Assembly: GCA_050084515.1 (NCBI GenBank)
Contig: CM114274.1
Span: 36,208,001-36,272,000 of the forward strand
Source of the DNA: Blasia pusilla
Taxonomy: Eukaryota; Marchantiophyta; Marchantiopsida; Blasiales
DNA length: 64,000 nt
Direction of reading: 5' to 3'
The translations under genes and the position numbers were made by a program. This document shows positions 10,008-20,589 of the stretch, piece after piece. The first letter of the stretch is position 1; the number at the start of each line of letters is the position of its first letter. The notes under the pieces are model-generated. The model saw only the letters and a list, made by a program, of their open reading frames with translations. It was not told the DNA's origin and searched no databases.

Positions 10008-10721
10008 TATGGCTTGCAAAGAGGTCACCTAGGAGATTGGGACCTCCAGTTGCCATGGTTGGCGATGGGATATAAATTCAGCACGCAGGCATCCTTAGCG
10101 TCTTTTTCACCGTACTTGCTACTTTATGGCCAAGAGCCAGATTTACCTATGGCCATTCGTCAAGATGCTGGTGAGGTGCTGGATCTTGATGACCCAAATG
10201 TATTGATGCAAGCATATTCTAAGAGGGCTGAGTTGTTTCAGAGAGTGATGCCCATGGCGTTTGAGAACTTGGCGATTGCGTAGCATCAGGATATGTTGAG
10301 GTATGCGACTATTCGGGGTGGTGGTTATCGACCAACTATCCGGAGGTTTCATCGGGGAGATTATGTCTACTTGCAGCAGACAACACCGACGATATTGGAT
10401 GTGACTGTAGGGCGCACTATCTTGAGAGTTCGTGACGTTTTGCCATCCGTTATTCTCTTGCTGGAAGGACGGGATGGTATGGTATGGAAGGACCATGTGC
10501 ATAATTGTGCACCATGTCACCTTCCTAACATTGATGCTACAGTGGATCCAAGCTTAGAAGTAGTTCGTGCAGGCTTGCGTTGTATGTTGTGTGGTTCTGC
10601 CCGTGGTGCGGCCACGATGCTAGTCTATGATGGTTGTTCGAGAGGTTGGCATATGGCATGTCTGACGCCACCTCTCACTAGGGTTCCTCGAGGACGATGG
10701 ATGTGTCCCATATGTACATAG
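10008..10721 (+). pseudogene. Gypsy integrase C-terminal part with terminal PHD-type zinc finger
   Basis: One frame from 10008 to the TAG ending at 10721, broken only by an in-frame TAG at 10281-10283. The first 90 codons match the integrase core/C-terminal region of Ty3/gypsy elements (L-P-W-L-A-M-G-Y, Q-A-S-L, S-P-Y-L-L-L-Y-G). A basic G-D-Y-V-Y-L block and a capsule-like region follow. The last 45 residues form a C-x2-C...D-G-C-x4-H-x2-C-x14-C-x2-C finger with W-H and R-W-M-C-P-I-C, the PHD pattern. The third zinc ligand is Tyr (TAT) instead of Cys. PHD fingers read histone H3 tails. Here it sits where chromoviruses carry a chromodomain, so a role in target-site choice is inferred. The polypurine tract and LTR lie 170 bp downstream, so this is the true 3' end of pol. 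Confidence 0.8.
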
Positions 10722-10891
10722 AGGAGATACTAGGTAGGTTTCGATCCCGACTTTTTCTCTGACATGGATGACAGAAAAGCGACTAACGATGGGGCCACAT
10801 GAGCACCCGGCCTACTTGCTCTTAGCGTACGAGAGATGTATGTCATGGTAGGTAGGGATAGATGGCTATTTGGAGTTAGAGGGACCTAACC

Positions 10892-10907
10892 AAACAAAGG
10901 GGGGCGA
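10892..10907 (+). promoter_or_regulatory. Polypurine tract of gypsy copy G2
   Basis: AAACAAAGGGGGGCGA lies immediately before a TTGGAGATATTTTGG LTR start. It is the same arrangement as at 3144-3157 on the minus strand. Confidence 0.65.
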
Positions 10908-11930
10908 TTGGAGATATTTTGGCACTTCTTGTCTCGTTGTTTGGATGCCATGAGTTAGCATGGGATCGTGCGTGTTTGTATGTGTGTTTGGTTGCAGCGA
11001 TGTGTATGCGTACGATAGCTGTCATGTCCTTTAGGATAGATCAGTGAGATCTAGTAGAGCGTTTTCAAGAGTAGTGGAGGACAGGCTTAGGAGGTCGAGG
11101 ATGACCTGCTGAGGCCCCGGGAAACCTGAGAGAGCAGCTTTCCCCTTTGTTTTGGCTCATTTGGAGCCATATTGTTGAACTTACTATTTTAGGTAAGTAC
11201 CATTTTAATTATATGATCGACTTTCTATTTTTGGTAAGTGGCCCTGACCTCCTACATCAAGTCAAGAGCCAAGGAGGTGACTTGGGAGAATAGGTTACCA
11301 TGGAGAGAGCTTGGGAGAGGGGAGGGGTATATATCCCAAGGAGAGAGAGCTTGAGAACTCATTCTCTCTTTGTTGAACCTCTTGGCATGAGGCGGCGGAA
11401 CTATGGTCCCTTGCCTTGAGAGTGTAATCCAAGCCTCTCATTAGGAGAGTGGGTTTGGTTTGACATGAGAGAGAGAGTGCACACCTTTGAGAGCTATGGT
11501 GTGAGATTGTGTAGAGAGCGATTGGATCTTACTTTATTGGAGATATTTTGGTACTTCTTGTCTCCTTGTTTGGATGCCATGAGTTAGCATGGGATCGTGC
11601 GTGTTTGTGTGTGTGTTCGGTGACAGCGATGTATGTTGTGTAGCGATGTGTATGCGTACCACATATAAGACCAAGGTGCTAGCTATGGATTCTTTGATAT
11701 CACAAGATGGAGGAGGCTCGATATGTCGATGTAGATTGAGGAGTGGAGTTTTAGGCCCGGTGTGCCATTTTTATTCTTCTTTTTGTTGGGTGATCTCCAT
11801 GTATAAGTATTAGTTGATTTTTGTACATGTGTGGATCTACCCGTGTGTGGGGAAGATGGGTGTTGTGTGGAGTGGATGTGACCAACAATGTATGTTGTGT
11901 AGCGATGTATATGCGCATGACAAAAGGCTC
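10908..11930 (+). mobile_element. LTR region of gypsy family G (3' end of copy G2), internally duplicated
   Basis: Starts TTGGAGATATTTTGG after the polypurine tract. A TATA-like GGTATATATCCC at about 11325-11336 is followed by a purine/pyrimidine-rich leader. The first about 110 bp is repeated from 11537 (period 629 bp), then continues into a block ending near GTGGATGTGACC at 11882, which matches G1's LTR-like segment. The middle 11030-11530 is shared with minus-strand 57110-57640. The stretch 11360-11660 is shared with minus-strand 34300-34600. Whether this is one long LTR with an internal duplication or two adjacent LTRs cannot be settled by eye. Confidence 0.65.
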
Positions 11931-11939
11931 ACCATACCA

Positions 11940-12340
11940 TCTTTTCTACATGGGATGTTACTAGGGTTGGGACTTTAGTATTGCACGCCAATTGAGCACC
12001 CTTCTCACAACCTATACTTAATCATCACATACACACTTTTCAAAGCCTACCCACAGAGTTTTGATATTCAAATGAATGGGCCACATTATATGAAAAAATA
12101 ACAACACAATAGCAAGAGTAGGACAAGTGCATGAGTTACATGATCACCATAAATATAAGGAGCAATTGGAAATGGAGCAGGTGTAGGACTGATCTCTATC
12201 TTTGGAGGGTCAAGGACCTAAAGAGAAGAGTTTCATAACAATACTAGGGTAATTGGTATTCTCCCAAAAAAACCACCTAACTGACATAAGGTCTACACAT
12301 ACTTTACATGGATATGAACACAATGCACAAAAGTCATAGA
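11940..12340. other. No gene recognised
   Basis: AT-rich intergenic sequence between the G2 LTR and the repeat block at 12.35 kb. No reading frame or RNA structure of note. Confidence 0.5.
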
Positions 12341-12349
12341 TGTAATTGC

Positions 12350-12868
12350 ATTAAGCATTAAACATAAAGTAACCAATCTACAATGAATAATTAATTATTA
12401 AGCATCAAATGCATCAAGAGTGTAGGTAGCCTCATGAGTGATAGGGTCCTCGATAATGATATGGACACGTTGAAAAAGAGAGTGAGTGAATTTTCATCAA
12501 TGTAGTAATAATACGTATTGAATAGAAACTAACCAATCTACAATAAATTGTAACCTACTGAGCAAAAAATATATCAAGAGCGTTGGTGGCCTCATGAATA
12601 ATGGTATCCTCATAGAGGCATGGATCTATTGAAAACGAGTGTGAGTAAATTTTGTGTTCATCCTTTATCCTTTAGGTAGCAACACGCAAAATATTACAGG
12701 GGAACTTGCGAGGTGGGCTCTATTGTTGCAAGAGGATGATTTCTATGTGGTACCTGACCCAAGACTCTCAACCAGGATGCAGATAAACACAAATTTCACT
12801 CACTCTCTTGTTCAATAGGTCCATGCCATTATGAGGATATCATTACTCATGAGGCTACCAACAAGCAA
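12350..12868. repeat. Tandem duplication (about 160 bp) plus inverted copy
   Basis: Two plus-strand units (about 12350-12500 and 12520-12660) share AACCAATCTACAAT, then a GGCCTCATGA or AGCCTCATGA block, a TATCCTCAT-like block and GAGTGAGT. A third copy of the last 75 bp lies inverted at about 12791-12868, inside the gypsy pol fragment described next. Confidence 0.65.
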
Positions 12869-13050
12869 GCCAGACGATTCTAGTGGGAAGGGACGCATGT
12901 GTAATGAGTTTGGGAGGATGGCAGGATACGCGTAGCGCCTCATCCTTTGCAAGTAGCATGTTTGGTGCAACATGCCTACAAAGAGTTGGGTCACTTTGGG
13001 ATGAAGTCAACGTATAGCTTGCACTAAATATATATTTTAGTGGCAAGGCA
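12690..13050 (+). pseudogene. Gypsy pol fragment: RNase H end and integrase zinc-binding region
   Basis: Around 12700-12760 one frame reads G-E-L-A-R-W-A-L-L-L-Q-E, the conserved C-terminal RNase H block of gypsy elements. About 200 bp on, at 12950-13020, another frame reads Q-H-A-Y-K-E-L-G-H-F-G-M-K-S-T-Y, the H-x-x-x-x-x-x-H part of the integrase HHCC finger. The sequence between them is occupied by an inverted repeat copy and stops. The fragment is too short to assign to family G. Confidence 0.6.
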
Positions 13051-13950
13051 CACAGACCACGGCGGCATTGATGGAGACAATTGTCACTCGTATTGTCTCC
13101 CTCGAAGATGACAAGCCCGTCATCAAAACTCCCTCCTTGAGTATGTTGAGCTTAATCTGCTTCACCAACATAAATACATACTCAAGATTAGGCAAACAAA
13201 CATGTAAGAGAGTTGCATCCCGCACACTCTTCCGCAACTCACGGTCTAGCATTGCATACGAGAATTGAATTTCTTGTGCCTCTGTCATATCTTGAGTCGT
13301 TGGAATCAACCCGAGGATCAACCATCAAAGCCGTGCATAGGCCTCTCAAAGACTCCGCTCTCCGTTGAAACTCTTGAATCCACTTCAATTTTTTGGTCTT
13401 GACCCCTTGATAGTTCCTCCCTAACTCTCGGAAGAATTCAAGCAATGGGTTGAGCATACTTGACTAGTCCCACTCCTAAGACTCAGGTTGAAAACTCCCC
13501 CAAGTGTCTCCTCCGTGGGTCTAATAGGTGCTACTACAACTGCCACATCATACATCCCACGCCATGTGAGGGACACATATATATTTTGGAGACCAAAATA
13601 GTCTCCACACCTCAATCTTTGTCTCATGGACAATCCAGAACTCGTAATAATCATCCATGGGAGGGCCCTCCAGATGCTGCAAAAGTCCCTCCGACGCCAT
13701 GATGGGGTTAAATCTCTACTGATTCAACATCCTCTATGCATCACACCAACTATCAAACTCCTCCATAAACCATCCAACTTGATGGTTCCCACCATGCTTG
13801 AGAACCGTTGGGTTTCTATCTTGGATCAATAGGTATCACGATCATCCATGTCCCACAAAAACAATATGGCAACACTGGCAACACTCCAAGGCCTCTTGGG
13901 TAACTCAAAATCCTTTGACGTCACCTCTAGAGAAACTAAAACTGGTGGAT
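13037..13950 (-). pseudogene. Gypsy family G, copy G3: gag remnant
   Basis: On the minus strand a leader near 13930 is followed by a G-T-I-K-L-D-G-F-M block and a S-W-C-D-A block near 13760. A L-L-Q-H-L-E-G-P-P-M-D-D-Y block lies near 13670 and an M-L-D-R-E-L-R-K-S-V block near 13220. The same blocks occur in the same order in G1, G2 and G4. Several stops and frameshifts break the frame. Zinc knuckle and protease are absent, and it abuts the plus-strand pol fragment, so the copy is truncated. Confidence 0.7.
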
Positions 13951-14559
13951 GAGGTGGTTCCTTGTGTAGAAATCCTCTATACCTAGCCCCACTCCGTGTA
14001 AATCCACTGCTACTTCTACCACTACCATGCTCTCCAACACTTTGTGTGCCATGGTGAAACCTGCAAACTAAGATGACTCACTCCCAAACCACTAGTTGTG
14101 CACTTAACTATGCCCAAACTGTAGACACGCCCCCACCTATCTCACTTAAGATCAACACCTAGAAAATAGGTTGCACACTAAATCACTCTCCACTTGTGTG
14201 GTGTACATCCACCCCACCAAGTTCTCTATAATAATTTTGGTAGTGCCGTGCACTCACCTATGCTCTAACAATACTATGTGTCACCTTAAAAGTACCCCTC
14301 AAACATCTTTGTAAATATCAAGGTAAGTGAGTAAATTCCCTCGTGTGCAACAATTAGGCATCATTTCCTTGTGGGTGTGTTGGGGTAACGCAACATGAAT
14401 AATAACTTTGTAGTTAAGCACACTCTCGAGGAATAGAATTGGGATGGATGACTTGGAAGTTATGTTGAACTGGATCATCACCAGCTTGCCAAGTTCTCAC
14501 GCCCGCCACGAAGGTGGCTTACTAGCGCCTCCAACACCTCTCACGCCCACTGCATCTTT

Positions 14560-15990
14560 GACACCTTTCTTGCCTCGAAGCTTTGCTGTGCCAAAAGATA
14601 GAGGAATGGGAACTTGAGTTCCGATTCTCGCCTCCTCCACTATGGTGGGATTAAGGGGGAAATTGGAACTTGAGTTCCGTTTCTTGGCCGCGCCACAAGA
14701 GACCAACTCGGAATAAAAATGCTTATGGACCCAATTGGAATTTTAGTTCCAATTGTTGCATCGCTTTGCCAACTTGCCCGGAACTTGGATGTCACAACAT
14801 TTCCTTCACTTGAAAGAGCGTCTGATTTGGAATTTGAGTTCCAAATGCCCTTGGCTCACTCTTACCTTATTGACTTCACATAAGAATAAAAATTTTGTAA
14901 CTTGAGTTCCAATTGCTCACTCCTCTCTCTCTCCTTCGCACACTACATTGCTCTCCTGACAGAAAGGAGCACCCCAATTGAGAAGCCGCAGAATGGGAAC
15001 AACAATTCTGATTCTTCCTCCTTCCTCTTACCGCGCCCCACTTGAGAAGATGCGGAATGGGAACTTGAGTTCCAATTCTTCTCTCCTTCCTCTTAACGTC
15101 GTGCTTAAATTGAGAGTCTTTCCGACCTCACTTCTTCAGTTCGTGCCAAGGGGGGTTAGAACTTGAGTTGCGATTGCCTTCACTAACCTTCCTACTTCCC
15201 TGTAGAGAGAACCCAACACAACTAAGGAGCGGAATGGGAAATAGAGTCCTATTTTCCTCCTTCTTATCCTCTCTACCTCCTTGTAGAGAAGACCCATAAC
15301 TAAAGACCGAAATCCAAACTTCAGTTCCAATTGTCTTCTCACTTCACTTCAATATCCCCTATGTTCTTGCACTATGCCACGCTGTAGAAGTCACCGCAAT
15401 TGAGACACTCCTTTATTGTTAAACTGAAATAGAATTGGAACTTGAGTTCCATATCCTCCTTGATTCCTTATCACTCTTGCCTCACCAATCTCTGTTACAC
15501 CATCGAGATGACCACCTCGCAATTAAACCATGCTTTGCCTCAATTGTGATTGAATTGGAACTTGAGTTCCAAATCTCCTTTTTGCAGCTCCTTTATCATC
15601 CTTGGCACACCACCCCATGTCGTGCCCTTGAGATGATCCTTGCTGTTGAATCAAAACTTTTGTTCCGATTCCCATTTTTCCACTTTGCTACGAAATACCT
15701 CACAAAAGTGCTCATCTGAATCAAAACGTAAGTTCTCATGCCTCCGTCACCTCCACCAACTCCATGGCTAGCAATCCTAGCTATGCTCCAATAACAGCTC
15801 CAAACTAGTGGCGCTAGTTTATCCTCCACACTAGCGGCATCCAAACTTTCTCAACCTCTCACTGAGAGAAATCTACACAACATAGCCTCTTCCTTGCCTT
15901 CCCTCAACCACGTTCATCAACAAAGGGTATTGGAACTTGAGTTCCAATAAGATGAGAATTTCACTTTTTCCACTAAATGGCTATTATAAC
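14560..15990 (+). repeat. Degenerate array of a palindromic GGAACTTGAGTTCC motif
   Basis: The motif GGAACTTGAGTTCC (arms GGAACT/AGTTCC, often extended to TTGGAACT/AGTTCCAA) recurs at about 14611, 14664, 15061, 15437, 15557 and 15930. Degenerate forms occur near 14736, 14834, 14899, 14993, 15150, 15233, 15306 and 15650. Most are followed by a pyrimidine-rich CTCCTTCCTCT-type tail and preceded by GCGGAATGG-like purines, so the unit is an irregular 60-160 bp repeat. No reading frame is conserved across units. It could be a decayed satellite. Confidence 0.75.
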
Positions 15991-15999
15991 TTAAGTTTT

Positions 16000-18779
16000 G
16001 ATGCTTTGCATAAGTCCAACACTACTCTTCTACCCTTTCCACACCAGTGATCAACTCAAATCAAGGAATCTATAGTGTTATGAGGGATATTTCTGGAATC
16101 TTCCTCAAATGAACTCTATTTTTTGTCACATTTTCACTATCGAACTCAATTTTGAACGATCGTTCCAATGGCAAATTCATATCTCACAACAACTTGCATA
16201 ATCAGCCACCATTGTACCCTCCTTACTTTGGGTTCTTGCTTGATTTTCTTCTTGCCCAATATTCCTCCGATTTTGTCTATAATGAAGCAACTCTAACTCA
16301 AAATCAACAAAGAAATGCCCACACACTTGCTGACTTTCCCACACTCAATCAAATCATGATTGACACTAATTTCCTCACCAAAATTATTTCAAGACCTTTG
16401 TCCCTACAATCTAATCCTCAATTGCTCCACTCTTGAGCAACTCCACTAGGATTGAGAAGCCTCCCCCTCTCAAAACCTTGTCAAATCTGCTACACTTCAT
16501 GTAATTCTCAATTTTGAACATCTGACTTCAATTTCAACAATTCTTATGCCCTAGGTCCTCCCACAAAATCATGACATAATAACTTTCAATTCCTACAAAC
16601 CCATGACACCTCACTTGTGCTCTACACCAAGAATTGAGTCCCACTTTCTATACTATTGAGAACTAGTGTTTATATTCCTTAGGATAAGCATTGAAAATTA
16701 ACTGTAAAGTCAGATGAATTCCGCAATCAAGCATGCTTCATCTAAATAACCATATCCATGAATTAAATACATATTGTTGTAATAGCAGGAGAAATTTTAC
16801 AAAGGATTCCCAAAATTTGTGTGATCTTCGATCAATCCTAGCATGTCACTCTTGAAAAGAGAATTGAAGGTCAATACATGCAAGCTACATTATATCACGG
16901 ATTCCAACACGGGTTTGACCCTAGGGAAGATGAGCTCCAAATGAGCTTCCGCCAAGCTATATCCCGCCAAGCACCTCCATGATGACCTATACACACAGGT
17001 CACTTGCCTCCTAGCAAGTCATTATCAATCTGTAGTACACAAGCACTAACTCTCCAACAACTACACATGTGATCCCCTCATGAGACCAACTACCAAATAA
17101 CCCTCGACCCTATAGGTCAAAATGGAGCCATACATAATTGGGAGGGTGAACCTCTATGAGGTTGCCATTACTCATAAAGGGAAAGGTGACTTACACTCGT
17201 AGGTCACCTCCTAAGAGCAGGTCACAAATGACCTCTTAAAATAGGGAAGTAGAAGATCCTTCTAAGGCCTCGATACTATCTCGCCCTACACTTTATCTAC
17301 CTTAACAAGAGCTTTGGGGCAAACCTAGGTGGAATAGAGGTCAAATGATGCACATTATCTATATTATACTCACATACTATAGAAACAACTTACATATGAT
17401 AGGCTTAAATACTTGAATAGACAGTTCAACTTACATAAAAATATGCTTCATATCTCATAAATGTCGAGGCAGTAGAATGATTGATACAAATTACACCATC
17501 GTAATAATTTCTTTCTTCTTGGTCTTACCTATTTTATGTTGTTAAGGGCCTAGTATTGTATGGATATGTGAAAATAACGTGATTTATCATTAGTCTAATT
17601 CATGATACTTGGTCAAATGAAAGTGTTCTATTGAGATTCTCAATCTTTGATCCATACCTATATTAAAGATTGAGAGTCTTAATAGATAGTACTATTTGTA
17701 AAGTAAGATTCTCAAGCAAAATATGCTTGATACTAATCCTAATCTATATCCCATCAATGTCATTGACCTTGGCTTCATAATTGTCAAACGTTTAATACAT
17801 TTTGATAGTATTTGTATGAAGAAAATTAAAGATCACATTGAAAAGTCTTTTACCAATATCCATACATTAAATTTTGGTCCTTGACTCACTCCTCAATCTT
17901 TATCTTCCATGTTTCTATTTTCACTTGTGGGAGAAACTTCCACAATATTTATATTTATTTTTTCCCATGTTTCACAAACATTTTCTTGTTGCATGGATGA
18001 TATGTACCAAGCGTGGGAGGTAATGATAAAATTATGGAGGTAGCTTCAAATAATATCGTAGAGAAATGTATTACTCAAAATCTATTCGCCATTGACCCCA
18101 CAGTATTATCCTCCAACCATTTAGTGACTCTACTTCATGCCAAAATTATCATACTTTTTCACCCAATACACAAGACAACATAATGTTGCTCTGTAATAAT
18201 ATAACTTTGATGAAAGTTTCTAAATTATCTATCATAATTGAAGTTCAATCAGTTTAATAATTTTCTCTTATCATCTTCTTTCCATTGAAGATCTAATCAC
18301 ACACCTGTCAAAATTCTCATACAATATCTTGACTCATTTTACCTTATATAATATTGCATATATTTTACTGTATAACCTCATATGTGGTAACCATTGGAGA
18401 TCTCTCTAGAAAGTTTAGTTACTCATGATTGCTAGACATCTATCACAAATTTGAAAATTCTATGCTTTAAAATTCCATACATACTTACCATTCATTATAG
18501 ACATTGCCAATTTGAATAATGTCCCCATGAAGGTTGGGGACTTCTCAACTTCATCAATAGGGCATATCAAACATTAGCCACATAGTGGTCCAATGGATAT
18601 GCGTGAAAACATTTGAGGAAAACTTCGATTTCTCAATGACTTTCTTTATATTGCATTTTGTTCACAAAAACTCGTACATCCCAATGTTGTGCATGGGCTA
18701 GCTAATGGACTAATTTATGTTGGGTAATTTGAATTCCCCATAATTACGGCTCCTACTACTAGGACATATAAATCAATTT

Positions 18780-18780
<1 letters not shown>
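16000..18780. other. No gene recognised
   Basis: AT-rich DNA with scattered stops in all frames. The open frame 16152-16436 has no recognisable domain. No RNA gene or transposon protein seen. Confidence 0.5.

Positions 18781-18816
<36 letters not shown>
18779..18816 (+). repeat. (CT)n microsatellite
   Basis: About 16 consecutive CT units preceded by a short T run. Confidence 0.95.
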
Positions 18817-18820
<4 letters not shown>

Positions 18821-19167
18821 GCCACGCATGCTTCTAATGGCATATTGGTGCTAAGTTGATTTGTAGTGCAGAGGTTCCACAATGCAAGTTATTCTATGAC
18901 AACTTCTACACCGTAGATGTGAGCCACTTAATAATGAAATTTGGATTTATTCCACTCATAAGGAGAGTCCGGCTTGGCAACTAACAAGAGGCCCCAATCT
19001 TGTCACCTCACCAAGTTCCCCGATTCAACGGATTACAGTGACCGTACATCCCACCAAAGAAGATAGATTGGAGCATGACACTGCTAGGGCTATTGTGGCA
19101 CTTGGAACTCCACCCTAAAACCCAAAACCCAAAACCAGGGCCCAATACTCGTTATCTTTGACCCCGT

Positions 19168-19337
19168 ACTTGAAAGGTCCCCGAAGATTCCAACCTCATA
19201 CTTGAAAGGTCCCCGAAGATTAAATTCAACCATCTCCAACATATCTAAACTATTAATGGAATTGCTAGCCTATGACCTATGACCATAAAATTTGCCTATG
19301 GCCATAAAATTTAAATGCCTATGACCATAAAATTTGT
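19168..19337 (+). repeat. Short direct repeats
   Basis: TACTTGAAAGGTCCCCGAAG occurs twice about 30 bp apart (19169 and 19199 region). A 19-bp CCTATGACCATAAAATTTG-like unit then occurs three times at about 19276-19336. Both look like recent local slippage. Confidence 0.75.
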
Positions 19338-19437
19338 TACACTCTTTGATCCAAGATCCAAAGTGCTGGTCTACTTCAACCTTTTAAAATTAGTACTAAA
19401 TATTGTATAAAATTACTGAACTTTTTATTAATGATAA

Positions 19438-19761
19438 ATGCCTTCCCCTTCACGGCAGCAATTATATGAGAAGACCTTAACACACTTGCCCGCTACGCCG
19501 GAAAGTACCAACCACAGGTGTCGGTGGGTGATCGACTTTGACCATAGCAGCCTCGGATTCCACGGGCCGTCCGTAGGCAGGGAACCCGATTATACTCCTG
19601 GTATTCACGGGACCTTTGTACCTACACCTGTCGGTCCTTGTTTGGCGGGCCAGCCTTCCTCACCCAGGACTCACTCAGGAGTCAGGTACGGTATATTCCC
19701 CGGTCAACGTCTAGTTACATCTACCCCGACCCCGCTTTCTCCATTATTGTGCTGCAGTTAG
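19438..19761 (+). other. Unrecognised open frame in a GC-richer block
   Basis: A 107-codon frame begins ATGCCTTCCCC and ends at a TAG at 19759-19761. A second overlapping frame (19638-19826) is also open. The block is clearly richer in G+C than the AT-rich DNA on both sides and ends near 19860. The predicted peptide is rich in Pro, Ser and Gly and shows no motif I know, no signal peptide and no membrane segment. I cannot tell whether it is coding, a decayed transposon end or an organelle-derived insertion. Confidence 0.2.
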
Positions 19762-19859
19762 TGAGCGATAGTAAACTGCGCTCTCTACTGATTATTATTA
19801 GTGTGATACGCCTCGTACTGGGGTAGAGACAAAACTTCGAGGGGATAGAGTAGTTATGC

Positions 19860-20470
19860 CTATCGCATCTTCACGATATGCCGCGTGGCATATTTGTATT
19901 TGATTCTATTCGACGTATTATTTTTGTTATTTTTGTTCGGTTTTCTCTTTTATTGTGATCCGTGGGACAATCTAAGGCCATTAGTATATATGCTATGCAG
20001 TGCCCGGATTTGCAGAGAACCATGGATTTTTCTAATGAATCGTTATGATTAAAAAAAAATCCAGCTACATGAATTTTTCCGAGAGGATTATTTGTTTAAC
20101 GAGTGTGGAAATAAATTTTTGTGGTCTTTAAGTCTAGATAAATAAGTATACAGATCTGATTCATGGCTTTTAATCCCGTGATGATTTGAATCCTTTTATT
20201 TCTTAAGGATAGGTTTTAGGAAAAATCTTTCGTTGTCAAATATTTAGTGGTTTACAGCAAATCACGGGGTCTCACACATTTTAAGACATACCGAAAGCAA
20301 AGGTTTAATCTTACATTAGTCTAGGATTAAAGGGAGAAGGGATGGTCTTACTCATTTTTCCTAAAAATAAAGCAATAATGCTTTTCTCTCACTATTCAAA
20401 CATAGAAAAGTGATTAATTTCTTTAATTTATTTTGACGAATAAAACGAATTGCGATGAACGTGTAACAGT
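19860..20470. other. No gene recognised
   Basis: AT-rich sequence before the GC-rich promoter region of the NIPA gene. No supported feature. Confidence 0.45.
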
Positions 20471-20589
20471 TCGAAAAGGTGTCTAGTAAATTTATTTTCG
20501 CCTACAGCGAAGACAATTTAGAAATAAAAGTTGGAAGAGAAAAAATCTGGAAAGAATTCCGAACCGAGAGAAGAAGGGAAAAACAAACC

